Shown here in pieces: positions 1 to 8,366 of a DNA stretch of 64,000 nt. How positions within the stretch are numbered: the first letter of the stretch is position 1; every line of letters begins with the position of its first letter. The stretch covers positions 744,001 to 808,000 of the forward strand of contig NZ_JACHWB010000002.1 of the NCBI RefSeq assembly GCF_014191055.1, written 5' to 3'. The stretch is from Microvirga lupini (GTDB lineage Bacteria > Pseudomonadota > Alphaproteobacteria > Rhizobiales > Beijerinckiaceae). Both the position numbers and the translations under genes were made by a program. The notes under the pieces were generated by a model, which was not told the DNA's origin, ran no database searches, and saw only the letters and a list, made by a program, of their open reading frames with translations.

Positions 1-1389
1 GAGGAGCCAGCGCGGGTCGAACACGCCGCGCACGCGCATCTGCTGCTCAAGATCGACAGGGTTGAACTGGTGGGTCATCAGATCGCGCTTCTCGATACCG
101 ACCCCGTGCTCGCCCGTGAGGCAGCCGCCGACCTCGACGCAGAGCCTCAGGATGTCCTCGCCGGCCTTCTCGGCCTTCTCCATCTCGCCCGGCACATTGG
201 TGTTGAACATGACAAGCGGATGCAGGTTGCCGTCGCCCGCATGGAACACGTTGGCGACGCCGAGCCCGTAGGATTTCACGATCTCGTCGATGCGGTTGAG
301 CACGTACGGCAGCTGCCCGGTCGGAATCGTGCCGTCCATGCAGATGTAGTCGGCGACGCGCCCCGTGGCGCCGAAGGCCGACTTGCGGCCCTTCCAGATC
401 GCCGCGCTCTCAGCCTCCGATTGCGAGACCTTCATGGTCTTCGGCCGGAACGGTTCGGCGATCGCGACGATGCGGCGGAGCATGTCGTCGATTTCCTGGT
501 CCGAGCCCTCGACTTCGACGATCAGCATGGCCTCCACATCGAGCGGATAACCTGCATGGGCGAAGGCTTCGCAGATCTGGATCGCAGGCTTGTCCATGTA
601 TTCGAGCGCCACCGGAATGATGCCGGCCCCGATGATCGCCGCCACGCAGGCGCCCGCATCCTCCACCCGCTCGAAGCCGAAGAGCGCAGGCCGTGCGCCT
701 TCCGCTGCGCGCAGGATGCGCACCACGGCTTCCGTAACGACGCCGAGCTGCCCCTCCGAGCCGCAGACGAGGCCGAGGATGTCGTAGCCGGCCGCATCCA
801 GATGCTCGCCGCCGATCTCCACCACCGTGCCGTCGAGCATCACCAGGGTGACGCCCAAGAGGTTGTTGGTGGTCACGCCGTATTTCAGGCAATGGGCGCC
901 GCCGGAATTCATCGCGATATTGCCGGCAATGGTGCAGGCGAGCTGGCTCGACGGGTCGGGGGCGTAGAAAAAGCCCTCATTGGCCACGGCCTGACTGATG
1001 CCGAGATTGGTGATGCCGGCCTGGACCCGCGCGGTGCGTCCCTCGAAACTGACGTCGATCACCCGGTTCATCTTGGCGACGCCAAGCACGATGGCGTCTT
1101 CCTGCGGGATCGCCCCGCCGCAGAGGGACGTGCCTGCCCCGCGCGGCACTACCTTCACGCCATTCTCGTGGCAGAAGCGCATGACGGCCGAGACCTCTTC
1201 CGTGGTGGAGGGCAGCACAACCGCGAGCGGCATCTGCCGATAGGCGGTCAGGCCATCGGTCTCGAAGGCCCGGCGCTCATCCTCGGAGACGATCAGGGCC
1301 TCCGACGCGACAAGGCGCCCCAGCCCCTCGATGATCTCCCGCCGACGCGCCAGAACTGCCTGGTCCGGCTTGGGAAATGCAATGGTCAT
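1..1389 (-). CDS. glcD: FAD-linked oxidase, GlcD-like (glycolate / D-lactate dehydrogenase), 3'-truncated by window edge
   Basis: The frame is open for 463 codons from the ATG at 1389 to the window edge, so the C-terminus is missing. The N-terminal half is a PCMH-type FAD-binding domain with the PRGAGTSLCGGA stretch, followed by a C-terminal FAD-oxidase domain ending in the GEHGVGIEKRDLM signature typical of GlcD and D-lactate dehydrogenases. These flavoproteins oxidise 2-hydroxy acids to 2-oxo acids and pass electrons to the respiratory chain. The gene is divergent from a cytochrome c and lutABC, so D-lactate is a reasonable substrate; this is inference from context. Glycolate is the alternative, but no glcE or glcF is visible in the window. 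Confidence 0.9.
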   Translation of the reverse strand, partial: MTIAFPKPDQAVLARRREIIEGLGRLVASEALIVSEDERRAFETDGLTAYRQMPLAVVLPSTTEEVSAVMRFCHENGVKVVPRGAGTSLCGGAIPQEDAIVLGVAKMNRVIDVSFEGRTARVQAGITNLGISQAVANEGFFYAPDPSSQLACTIAGNIAMNSGGAHCLKYGVTTNNLLGVTLVMLDGTVVEIGGEHLDAAGYDILGLVCGSEGQLGVVTEAVVRILRAAEGARPALFGFERVEDAGACVAAIIGAGIIPVALEYMDKPAIQICEAFAHAGYPLDVEAMLIVEVEGSDQEIDDMLRRIVAIAEPFRPKTMKVSQSEAESAAIWKGRKSAFGATGRVADYICMDGTIPTGQLPYVLNRIDEIVKSYGLGVANVFHAGDGNLHPLVMFNTNVPGEMEKAEKAGEDILRLCVEVGGCLTGEHGVGIEKRDLMTHQFNPVDLEQQMRVRGVFDPRWLL

Positions 1390-1491
1390 GGAACCCTCCT
1401 TTGAGGATCATCGCCTGCGCTCGAGGAATGGCTACCTTAACAATAAGGCGGCTTTCCCTGTGAGCCTTTTCCAATAATGTAGAATCTCTCT

Positions 1492-1605
1492 AGCGCATCG
1501 TGCGGAAAAGTGGATCCGGTTTTCTGCCTAAACGATGCACTCTTTAAAGAATTTGGCATCGGATGGGTCCCAAAAGTGGGGTCCACTTTTGGGTCTGATG
1601 CTCTA
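1492..1605. repeat. two-hairpin intergenic repeat, copy 1
   Basis: Two palindromic modules stand side by side. The first runs from AGCGCATCGTGCGGAAAAG to ACGATGC. The second runs from GCATCGGATGGG to TGATGCTCT around a CCCAAAAGTGG/CCACTTTTGGG stem. Related copies in the opposite orientation occur at 7543-7656 and 30185-30300. The repeat fills the space between the divergent glcD and cytochrome c genes and may contribute to termination or mRNA stability. Confidence 0.8.
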
Positions 1606-1638
1606 GGATGGGACAGGTGTCCAGCAAAGGAGTTATTG

Positions 1639-2028
1639 ATGCGTTCCTTCGTTCTTTCCGCTGCCCTGCTTCTCGCCGGGCTCGGCTCCGCACAGGCTCA
1701 GGATGCCGCCGCCGGCGAGAAGGTCTTTGCCCAATGCCGCGCCTGCCATCAGGTAGGCGAGAACGCCAAGAACGCGGTGGGCCCCGTGCTGAACGGGCTC
1801 TTCGGCCGCCACTCGGGATCGGTCGAGGGCTACAACTACTCCCCTGCCAACAAGAATTCCGGCATTACCTGGGATGAGCCCACGTTCCGGGAGTACATCC
1901 AGAACCCGCGGGCCAAGATCCCCGGCACCAAGATGGTCTATGCCGGCCTCAAGGATGAGCAGCGCATCAACGACCTCGTGGCCTATCTGAAGCAGTTTAA
2001 CGCTCAGGGCCAGAAGGCCACCCAATGA
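1639..2028 (+). CDS. periplasmic class I cytochrome c
   Basis: The protein has 129 residues. An AAAGGAG ribosome binding site at 1626-1632 and a clean signal peptide ending at AQA (residues 18-20) identify the ATG at 1639 as the start, although the frame is open further upstream. The haem-binding motif CRACH is at residues 33-37 and the distal Met lies in the IPGTKMVYAG segment, as in mitochondrial-type cytochrome c2/c550. The stop overlaps the lutA start (ATGA), so it is the first gene of a cyt c-lutABC unit. A likely role is to accept electrons from lactate oxidation in the periplasm. That role is inferred from position only. Confidence 0.93.
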   Translation: MRSFVLSAALLLAGLGSAQAQDAAAGEKVFAQCRACHQVGENAKNAVGPVLNGLFGRHSGSVEGYNYSPANKNSGITWDEPTFREYIQNPRAKIPGTKMVYAGLKDEQRINDLVAYLKQFNAQGQKATQ

Positions 2029-2822
2029 GCGCCACGCCGTCGTCAGCCCGCCCGGCTCACCCCCGGGTGGGCCTCTTCGTCACCTGCCTGGTCGACCTGA
2101 TGCGCCCGTCCGTGGGCTTCGCGGCCGTGAAGCTCCTGGAGGATGCCGGCTGCGTCGTCGATGCGCCCGTCCAGACCTGCTGCGGCCAGCCCGCCTACAA
2201 CTCGGGAGACCGGGGCACCACGCGCGATCTCGCCATGCGGCTGATCGAGGCGTTCCAGGGATACGATTACGTGGTCGCCCCCTCGGGCTCCTGCGCCGGC
2301 ATGATCAAGGCACATTACCCGGAACTCTTCGAGGAGGACCCGAACTGGCGCGCCAAGGCCGATGCCCTGGCAGGCAAGACCTATGAGCTCATCAGCTTCC
2401 TGGTCGACGTTCTAGGCGTCACGAAGGTCGGCGCTGCCTTTGACGGTGCTGTCACCTACCACGATTCCTGCTCAGGGCTCCGGGAGCTCGGCGTGAAGCG
2501 CCAGCCGCGCAAGCTGCTTGCCAGCGTCGAAGGCCTTACCCTGGTCGAGATGAAGGACAGCGATGTCTGCTGCGGCTTCGGCGGCACCTTCGCGGTGAAG
2601 TACAGCGACATCTCCGGCGCTATCGTGGAAGCCAAGGCCAAGAACATCGAGGAGACTCAGGCCCCGACCGTGCTCGCGGGCGATCTCGGCTGCCTCATGA
2701 ACATGGCCGGCAAGCTCAGCCGTGACGGCAGGTCGATCCAAGTGCGCCACGTGGCCGAGGTTCTGGCCGGCATGACCGACGAGCCGCCGATCGGTGCTGC
2801 AAAAGCCAAAGCGATCAAGTAG
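2025..2822 (+). CDS. lutA: lactate utilization Fe-S protein LutA/LldE (CCG domain)
   Basis: The protein has 265 residues. Two cysteine-rich CCG domains are visible: TCCGQPAYNSGD near residue 49 and SDVCCGFGGTF near residue 179, the latter preceded by HDSCSG near 146. This is the glycolate-oxidase iron-sulfur-subunit/heterodisulfide-reductase type fold of LutA (LldE), a component of the LutABC L-lactate oxidation complex. It overlaps the cytochrome c stop by four bases and is followed nine bases later by lutB. Family length is about 240-265 residues, so it looks complete. Confidence 0.93.
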   Translation: MSATPSSARPAHPRVGLFVTCLVDLMRPSVGFAAVKLLEDAGCVVDAPVQTCCGQPAYNSGDRGTTRDLAMRLIEAFQGYDYVVAPSGSCAGMIKAHYPELFEEDPNWRAKADALAGKTYELISFLVDVLGVTKVGAAFDGAVTYHDSCSGLRELGVKRQPRKLLASVEGLTLVEMKDSDVCCGFGGTFAVKYSDISGAIVEAKAKNIEETQAPTVLAGDLGCLMNMAGKLSRDGRSIQVRHVAEVLAGMTDEPPIGAAKAKAIK

Positions 2823-2831
2823 ACATCATTC

Positions 2832-4265
2832 ATGACCGTTCATTCCACCTCCCCTCAGTTCAAGCAGAATGCCGCGCGGGCGCTGAACGACCATCAGCTG
2901 CAGAAGGCGCTCGGCAACGTGAAGCAGGGCTTCATCGACAAGCGCCAGATGGCCGCCGACAAGCTGCCGGAATTCGAGGCGCTGCGGGATGCGGCTCGCG
3001 ACATCAAGAACCACACGCTTGAGCACCTCGACCTCTACCTCGAGTCTTACGAGGAGAAGGTGAAGGCGTCCGGCGGGCATGTGCATTTCGCCCGCGACGC
3101 GGCGGAGGCGCGCGAGATCATCCTGGGAATTTGCCGCGAGACCAACGCCAAAACGGTCACGAAGGGCAAGTCCATGATCTCGGAGGAGATCGGGATCAAC
3201 CACCACCTGGAAGCGAACGGCATCACGCCTGTCGAGACCGATCTCGGCGAATACATCATCCAGCTGCGCAACGAGCTGCCGAGCCACATCATCGCACCCG
3301 CCGTCCACCTCAACGCCACTCAAGTGGAGGAGGATTTCCGGCGCGTTCACACCCATCTCGACGCCAAGCGCGATCTCTCCGAGCCTGTGCAGCTGCTCAC
3401 CGAAGCCCGCGCCGTGCTGCGCGAGCGCTTTCTCGCGGCGGATGTCGGGGTCACCGGCGCCAACTTCCTCGTGGCCGAGACCGGCACGTCGATCATCGTC
3501 ACCAATGAGGGCAACGGCGATCTCACCCAGATCCTGCCGAAGACCCATATCGTTCTGGCGTCCATCGAGAAGCTCGTGCCGACGCTCGAAGACGTGAGCC
3601 AGCTCCTGCGCGTGCTCGCCCGCTCGGCGACCGGCCAGGAGATGTCGGTCTACACCACCTTCTCCACCGGCCCCCGCCGCAGCACGGATGCGGACGGGCC
3701 GGAGAACTACCACGTGGTTCTCATCGACAACGGGCGCTCCTCCATGCTCGGCACGGCCTTCGAGGAGATGCTGCGCTGCATCCGCTGCGGCGCCTGCATG
3801 AACCATTGCCCGGTCTATCACGCGGTCGGCGGGCACGCTTACGGCTGGGTCTATCCCGGCCCCATGGGCGCGGTGCTCACGCCATCGCTGATCGGCGTCG
3901 ACAAGGCAGGCCACCTGCCCAATGCTTCCACGTTCTGCGGCCGCTGCGAGAGCGTGTGCCCGGTGCGCATTCCGCTGCCCAAGCTCATGCGCCATTGGCG
4001 CGAGCGGGAATTCGAGCGGCACCTGACGCCCGCCACAGTGCGCTCCGGCCTCCAGCTCTGGGGCTTCTTCGCCAAGCGTCCGGGCCTCTACCGGTTCGCG
4101 ACCCGCGCGGCGATGGGTGCCTTGAGCTTCGCTGGCCGCCAGCGCGGCCGCTTCACCTGGCTGCCGATGGCGAAAGGCTGGACGAAATACCGCGACTTCC
4201 CGGCCCCGCAGGGCGAGACGTTCCAGCAGCGCTGGAAGCGCGAACGCAGCGGGAGGGCGGCATGA
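2832..4265 (+). CDS. lutB: lactate utilization Fe-S protein LutB/LldF
   Basis: The protein has 477 residues. The N-terminal two thirds is the LUD-type domain, with the GKSMISEEIGIN and TGTSIIVTNEGNGD stretches. The C-terminal part carries two ferredoxin-like 4Fe-4S motifs, CIRCGACMNHCP near residue 316 and CGRCESVCP near residue 369. This is the standard layout of LutB (LldF, YkgF). With LutA and LutC it oxidises L-lactate to pyruvate and delivers electrons to the respiratory chain. The stop overlaps the lutC start by four bases (ATGA), which indicates translational coupling. Confidence 0.95.
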   Translation: MTVHSTSPQFKQNAARALNDHQLQKALGNVKQGFIDKRQMAADKLPEFEALRDAARDIKNHTLEHLDLYLESYEEKVKASGGHVHFARDAAEAREIILGICRETNAKTVTKGKSMISEEIGINHHLEANGITPVETDLGEYIIQLRNELPSHIIAPAVHLNATQVEEDFRRVHTHLDAKRDLSEPVQLLTEARAVLRERFLAADVGVTGANFLVAETGTSIIVTNEGNGDLTQILPKTHIVLASIEKLVPTLEDVSQLLRVLARSATGQEMSVYTTFSTGPRRSTDADGPENYHVVLIDNGRSSMLGTAFEEMLRCIRCGACMNHCPVYHAVGGHAYGWVYPGPMGAVLTPSLIGVDKAGHLPNASTFCGRCESVCPVRIPLPKLMRHWREREFERHLTPATVRSGLQLWGFFAKRPGLYRFATRAAMGALSFAGRQRGRFTWLPMAKGWTKYRDFPAPQGETFQQRWKRERSGRAA

Positions 4266-4933
4266 GCGCCCGTGACGACATCTTCGCCAATATCCGCCGC
4301 TCGCTCGGCGTCAACGGCACTGAGAAGATCCGTCACCAGATCGTGGCGGACCGCCTGGAGCGCTCGCCCAAGGGTGTGATCCCCAAGCGCGGGCAGGTTT
4401 CGGGCGAGGAGCGGATTGCGCTCTTCAAGACTATGGTCGAGACCTCGCTGGCCACAGTGACGGAGGTTTCCTCCGCCGCGGAGGTGCCGCAATCCATCGC
4501 GCTCTTCCTGCGCAACCACAATCTGCCGGCAACCCTGCGCATGGGCGACGATCCGCGCCTGAACGCCATGCCCTGGTCGGACACGGCGCTCGAGATCGCC
4601 CACGGGCCGAGCGAGGGCCGCGATCTCAACGCGGTGAGCCACGCCTTCGGGGGCATCGCCGAATCCGGCACGCTCGCCATGGTCTCGAGCGCGGACAACC
4701 CCTCCACCCTCAACTTCCTGCCCGACAACCACATCATCGTGGTTTCGGCCAAGGACATCGCTGGCGACTATGAATCCGTCTGGAACCGGGTGCGCTTCGC
4801 CTATGGCAAGGGCAGCATGCCGCGCACGGTGAACTGGATCACCGGCCCGTCCCGCTCCGGCGATATCGAGCAGACCCTGCTGCTCGGCGCCCACGGTCCC
4901 CGGCGGCTGCATGTGGTGGTGGTGCGGGATTGA
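4262..4933 (+). CDS. lutC: lactate utilization protein LutC/LldG
   Basis: The protein has 223 residues and starts MSARDDIFANIRRSLGVNG at the ATG overlapping the lutB stop. It is a LUD-domain protein (YkgG family), with the conserved GGIAESGTLAMVSS and NWITGPSRSGDIEQT segments and the C-terminal GAHGPRRLHVVVV. It completes the LutABC set. The frame extends upstream into lutB, but the ATGA overlap and family length support this start. A degraded second copy of its last 25 or so codons is present at 6419-6494. Confidence 0.95.
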   Translation: MSARDDIFANIRRSLGVNGTEKIRHQIVADRLERSPKGVIPKRGQVSGEERIALFKTMVETSLATVTEVSSAAEVPQSIALFLRNHNLPATLRMGDDPRLNAMPWSDTALEIAHGPSEGRDLNAVSHAFGGIAESGTLAMVSSADNPSTLNFLPDNHIIVVSAKDIAGDYESVWNRVRFAYGKGSMPRTVNWITGPSRSGDIEQTLLLGAHGPRRLHVVVVRD

Positions 4934-4952
4934 AAGCAAGCTTGAACAATGA

Positions 4953-4992
4953 GCGATAGCCCCCTCTCCCGGGTGGGAGAGGGGGCTATCGC
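4953..4992. terminator. perfect 18-bp inverted repeat between convergent genes
   Basis: GCGATAGCCCCCTCTCCC and its exact complement flank a four-base loop between lutC (+) and the flavin monooxygenase gene (-). There is no long T-run on either side, so it is either a bidirectional transcription barrier or an mRNA-stabilising hairpin. Confidence 0.65.
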
Positions 4993-5025
4993 TGTGTCCA
5001 GGGCTCACAAAGAGTTACAGTCGCC

Positions 5026-6279
5026 TCAATGAGCCGGCGCATGGCGCGCCAGGAGATGGCTGACCAATTGTTGGCTCTCTTTGGCGAGCGACAGGAGGGT
5101 ACCGGAATTCCGGGTGGAGCCGAAATCCAGACCTGCAAAATAGAGACCGGGCTGTGCCGTGACGCCCTCCTCGTGCACCGGCTCGCCGAGGGCATTGAGC
5201 ACACCCGGCACCCGGACCCATCCGAAGTCCCCCTCGAACCCGGTGCACCAGATCAGCGCCGCAATGCCATCCTCAGACGGATCGAGCGAGAGGATGGGCG
5301 GATCGGGCAGGCGTGGGGTGATCGTCTCGGCGGGATCGTCGTCCGCCGGGGGTGCATCGATGCCCTTAGCTGCGATATAGTCGTCGATGGAACGTTTCAC
5401 CCTTGTCGACACCTCGTCCCCGAAGCGGACATTCGCCTCAAGGTCGCCCGCGAAGGTCAGGCATCCATCCTCGACCCCAACCAGGCGACCGAGAAGAACC
5501 ACCCCTTGTGCACTGAGCGATTGCAGGCTGAGGGTGCGGCCGGCGCCGAGCAGCGGCCGTCCCATGATGTAGCCCGAAGCATCGACGAAGTCCTTTCGTG
5601 GGACATCGAAGAGGCCGCCGCGCGTAAACCAGAACACGATGTCATGGCCCCGGTAGCGACGCGCCCCACGCCCGACCCGACCCGTGGCGAGGAAGACCCT
5701 GCGACCGGCCTGCACCAGGTCCTCGGCGATCTGGCCGCCGCATTGTGCGCTGCCGACGACCAAGACGGCGCCTGCCGGAAGCGATGCGGGGTTTCGATAC
5801 TCCGACGCGTCGAGCTGCAGGAGGCTGGTGGACAGGCCGGCGGCCAGCTTCGGGCGACGCGGACGGTTCAAGCTGCCGCTCGCAATCACCACATTGCGCG
5901 CCCATCGCGCGCCTCGGCTGGTTTCGAGACGAAACCTGTCCTGCTCGCCATCGAAGGCGAGAGCCGCTACAGGGGTCCGCGTTTCCACCGGCAGGTGGTT
6001 TCGCGCGGCAAAGTCCTCGAGGAGCGCAACGAATGCGTCGCGCGTCATGAAGCCGTCCGGATCGGGGCCGTCGTATCGGTCACCGGGCATCATCGAGGCC
6101 CAATTGGGGGTGTTCAGGCGAAAGCTATCCCAGCGTTGCGTGCGCCAGGTCTCGCCGATCCGGCTGCGCTCCAGCACGCAATGACGCAGTCCAGCTTGCG
6201 CCAGGTAATAGCTCACGCCGAGTCCGGCCCATCCGCCACCAACGACGGCGGCGTCGAGGCAATCAATATCGGAGGTCAT
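5026..6279 (-). CDS. flavin-containing monooxygenase / NAD(P)-binding oxidoreductase
   Basis: The protein has 417 residues from the ATG at 6279, which is preceded by GGAGG eight bases upstream. The frame stays open to 7329, but the upstream part crosses two unrelated genes and is discarded. An N-terminal FAD-binding Rossmann motif AAVVGGGWAGLG covers residues 10-21, with CVLER following the second strand. A second dinucleotide motif VVGSAQCGGQIAEDL lies mid-protein, and LIWCTGFEGDF occurs near the C-terminus. This is the layout of class B flavoprotein monooxygenases (FMO/YUCCA/CzcO-like). The substrate cannot be told. The gene lies between an intact and a vestigial copy of the lutC 3' end. 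Confidence 0.85.
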   Translation of the reverse strand: MTSDIDCLDAAVVGGGWAGLGVSYYLAQAGLRHCVLERSRIGETWRTQRWDSFRLNTPNWASMMPGDRYDGPDPDGFMTRDAFVALLEDFAARNHLPVETRTPVAALAFDGEQDRFRLETSRGARWARNVVIASGSLNRPRRPKLAAGLSTSLLQLDASEYRNPASLPAGAVLVVGSAQCGGQIAEDLVQAGRRVFLATGRVGRGARRYRGHDIVFWFTRGGLFDVPRKDFVDASGYIMGRPLLGAGRTLSLQSLSAQGVVLLGRLVGVEDGCLTFAGDLEANVRFGDEVSTRVKRSIDDYIAAKGIDAPPADDDPAETITPRLPDPPILSLDPSEDGIAALIWCTGFEGDFGWVRVPGVLNALGEPVHEEGVTAQPGLYFAGLDFGSTRNSGTLLSLAKESQQLVSHLLARHAPAH

Positions 6280-6418
6280 CGACACGTCCTCCCGCGGGTT
6301 CCGCCATCCAACAAGGATAGGATGCTTGTCGCGCCGAAGGCGTCCCTCCAGCGACGCCGACGCATGATAGCGTCCCAGCCCTTCAGCTGCAAAGCTCGTC
6401 ATGGGCAAGCCGGCAAGG

Positions 6419-6494
6419 AGCCGGACAGCATTAGCAGCCCTTGCTGCTGGGCGCCCACGGTCCCCGGCGGCTGCATGTGGAGGTGAGGGAGTAG
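6419..6494 (+). pseudogene. vestigial second copy of the lutC 3' end
   Basis: The last part reads LLGAHGPRRLHVEVRE-stop and matches the lutC C-terminus LLLGAHGPRRLHVVVVRD-stop at 4878-4933. Nucleotide identity is continuous over CGCCCACGGTCCCCGGCGGC and decays upstream to about 6419. No start codon or upstream domain is attached. It lies directly upstream (on the + strand map) of the glycolipid-binding gene. Confidence 0.75.
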
Positions 6495-6561
6495 ACAAGG
6501 CCCTGAGTCGACAAGGCTTCAAGCTGGCACATAATGGTCCTGCACAGCTTGGAGCCCCGGC

Positions 6562-7131
6562 ATGTCCATCCCGACACTCATCTTCCGCACCATCCGCTGG
6601 TCGGCCTGGGACGGCTGTGAGGCGGGGTTGGAGCATGTGGATATACGGCCGGCCGATGGCGGGCTCGATATTTCCGGCGTGGTGATCGCCCGAGAGAGTG
6701 AGGCCCAGTTCGGCCTCTCCTATCGCCTCAGGCTCGATGCCCTGTGGCGCACCAGGGAGGCCGTCCTCAGGACGACTGCCGGGCATGTGCTGCATCTCGC
6801 CAGCGACAGCCAAGGGCATTGGCAGGAGAACGGCAAGGTTCGACCGGACCTCCAAGGCTGCATCGACGTCGATATCCAGGCGTCTCCGATCACGAACACC
6901 CTGCCCATCCGGCGGCTTGATCTCGAATCCGGCGAGAGTACGGAGATCCGCCTCTGCTACATCACATTGCCCGATCTGACTGTCTTTCCCTCGAACCAGC
7001 GCTATACGGCGCTCGATGCAGGCTCGCTCTACCGCTTCGAGAACCTGGAGGACGGATTCACCGCCGATCTGCCCGTGGACCAAGACGGCTTCGTGCTCGA
7101 CTACCCGGGCTTGTTCAGGCGCCTGGGCTGA
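6562..7131 (+). CDS. putative glycolipid-binding domain protein (PF06475-type)
   Basis: The protein has 189 residues. The sequence from TIRWSAWDGCEAGLEHVDI through CIDVDIQASPITNTLPIRRL to YRFENLEDGFTADLPVDQDGFVLDYPGLFRRL fits the putative glycolipid-binding family (formerly DUF1089), known from a Pseudomonas structure. No signal peptide or membrane segment is seen, so a cytoplasmic location is likely. The biochemical role of the family is not settled. The family assignment rests on recognition of conserved segments, not on a search. Confidence 0.75.
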   Translation: MSIPTLIFRTIRWSAWDGCEAGLEHVDIRPADGGLDISGVVIARESEAQFGLSYRLRLDALWRTREAVLRTTAGHVLHLASDSQGHWQENGKVRPDLQGCIDVDIQASPITNTLPIRRLDLESGESTEIRLCYITLPDLTVFPSNQRYTALDAGSLYRFENLEDGFTADLPVDQDGFVLDYPGLFRRLG

Positions 7132-7222
7132 ACCCTCTTTCCCTACCGTGACATCTGGGCACAGGAGTTGGCGCTGGCGCCCGGCTTCTTTTTCGTATAA
7201 GTCTTTGAAATCAAAGGTACTT

Positions 7223-7237
7223 TTTAGTAATTCTAAA
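7223..7237. promoter_or_regulatory. putative Irr/iron-control element upstream of bfd
   Basis: TTTAGTAATTCTAAA is a 15-bp near-perfect palindrome in a locally AT-rich stretch 13 bases upstream of the bfd ATG. It resembles the iron control element bound by Irr in Rhizobiales, where Irr represses iron-storage genes when iron is scarce. The position close to the start fits a repressor site. Confidence 0.55.
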
Positions 7238-7249
7238 CTAGAACAACAA

Positions 7250-7507
7250 ATGATCGTCTGCTCCTGCAACATCCTCTCCGACGGCGATGTCAAAGCCTGC
7301 CTCAAGCCGGGTCCGGAATGCCCCCGCACTCCGGCGCAGGTCTATCGCTGTCTCGGCTGCAGCCCCAATTGCGGGCGCTGCGCCCGGACGATCCGCGCCA
7401 TCATGGACCAGGCCCTGACCGCAGCGGGCGTGGAGCCGATCGCGGCCTGTAACCGCGGCTGTTGCCCGACGACCCTGGAAAAGGCGGCGGCCGAGCCCAC
7501 CCTTTGA
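7250..7507 (+). CDS. bfd: bacterioferritin-associated ferredoxin (2Fe-2S)
   Basis: The protein has 85 residues. The BFD-like [2Fe-2S] domain shows the N-terminal CSC pair (residues 4 and 6) and a later CSPNCGRC group, the arrangement that binds the 2Fe-2S cluster in Bfd. Bfd docks on bacterioferritin and reduces the stored ferric core to release Fe(II). It sits about 195 bases upstream of bfr, in the same direction, with a palindromic repeat between them, and behind a putative Irr box. An extra Cys pair (GCC) near the C-terminus is not part of the usual cluster set. Confidence 0.92.
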   Translation: MIVCSCNILSDGDVKACLKPGPECPRTPAQVYRCLGCSPNCGRCARTIRAIMDQALTAAGVEPIAACNRGCCPTTLEKAAAEPTL

Positions 7508-7542
7508 ACAAAGGGGCTTTTACCCTAGTTCACAAATCCTCC

Positions 7543-7656
7543 AGAGCATCGGACCCAAAGGTGGATTTGTACTTTTGGGATCGATCCGATGCTCATGTTT
7601 TAAACTTGCGCATCGTTCTAGCGGAAAACCGTCTCCACTTTTCCACACGATGCGCT
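7543..7656. repeat. two-hairpin intergenic repeat, copy 2
   Basis: The modules are the same as at 1492-1605 but in the opposite orientation. It starts AGAGCATCGGACCCAAAGG and ends CACACGATGCGCT. It lies inside the bfd-bfr gap and could act as a partial terminator or processing site that sets the bfd to bfr ratio. Confidence 0.8.
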
Positions 7657-7701
7657 AAGGAATGGTCCGGCGCATCGGCGCCGTTTGGACGAGAGGGTAG
7701 G

Positions 7702-8187
7702 ATGAAGGGCGATCCCAAGGTAATCGAGTATCTCAATCGCGGCCTGCGCAGCGAGCTGACGGCGGTCAACCAGTACTGGCTGCACTACCGGCTCCTGGAC
7801 GATTGGGGCTACAAGGAGCTTGCAAAGACCTGGCGCAAGGAATCCATCGAGGAGATGCACCACGCGGATCGTTTCATCGAGCGCATCATCTTCCTTGAGG
7901 GCTTTGCCAACCTGCAGGTTCTCGATCCTTTGCGGATCGGCCAGAACATCCAGGAAATCCTCGAATCCGACCTGGCGGCGGAATACGAAGCCCGCAACCT
8001 CTACGGCGAAGCAGCCGCCTATTGCGACAGCATCGGCGACCGGGTGTCCAAAAACCTGTTCGAGGAGCTGATGGCCGACGAGGAAGGCCATATCGACTTC
8101 CTCGAGACCCAGATCAACCTCGTCGAGCAGATCGGCGTCGAACTCTATGCCCAGAAGCATATCGGCGGACTCGACGATGGGCACTGA
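7702..8187 (+). CDS. bfr: bacterioferritin
   Basis: The protein has 161 residues, normal for the family. All ferroxidase ligands expected from E. coli Bfr are present at the same numbers: Glu18, Glu51, His54, Glu94, Glu127 and His130. The haem ligand Met52 is also present. It forms a 24-subunit cytoplasmic iron store that oxidises and mineralises Fe(II). The ATG at 7702 gives the standard N-terminus [12 protein letters not shown]. The partner bfd is upstream. Confidence 0.97.
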   Translation: MKGDPKVIEYLNRGLRSELTAVNQYWLHYRLLDDWGYKELAKTWRKESIEEMHHADRFIERIIFLEGFANLQVLDPLRIGQNIQEILESDLAAEYEARNLYGEAAAYCDSIGDRVSKNLFEELMADEEGHIDFLETQINLVEQIGVELYAQKHIGGLDDGH

Positions 8188-8210
8188 GCCTTTGCGCTCT
8201 ATGGAACCAA

Positions 8211-8321
8211 CCTCATCCTGAGGAGCCTGCGCGGCAGGCGTCTCGAAGGAGGTTTCAGAGAGCACTGGAGGCGCCCCACCCTTCGAGACGGATTGCTCAC
8301 GCAATCCTCCTCAGGATGAGG
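8211..8321. repeat. long inverted-repeat intergenic element
   Basis: A perfect 14-bp terminal inverted repeat, CCTCATCCTGAGGA and TCCTCAGGATGAGG, encloses about 83 bases that include an internal CGTCTCGAAGG/CCTTCGAGACG pairing. The element is therefore a long cruciform-prone repeat. Only one copy is seen in this window. Confidence 0.75.
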
Positions 8322-8340
8322 CTCCTGTAGAAATTTGAGG

Positions 8341-8361
8341 CCCGCCACACGGCGGGCTTTT
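8341..8361 (+). terminator. rho-independent terminator after bfr
   Basis: The stem CCCGCC/GGCGGG with an ACAC loop is followed by CTTTTTC. It ends the bfr transcript just before the convergent acyl-CoA synthetase gene. Confidence 0.8.
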
Positions 8362-8366
8362 TCATT

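Noticed and set aside
70..1404. 444-codon open frame on the + strand
   Set aside because: Antisense shadow of glcD; no family resemblance, and histidine/arginine-rich composition typical of reversed high-GC genes.
6280..7329. N-terminal extension of the flavin monooxygenase frame
   Set aside because: It crosses the glycolipid-binding gene and the bfd start on the other strand; the FAD motif and RBS fix the start at 6279.
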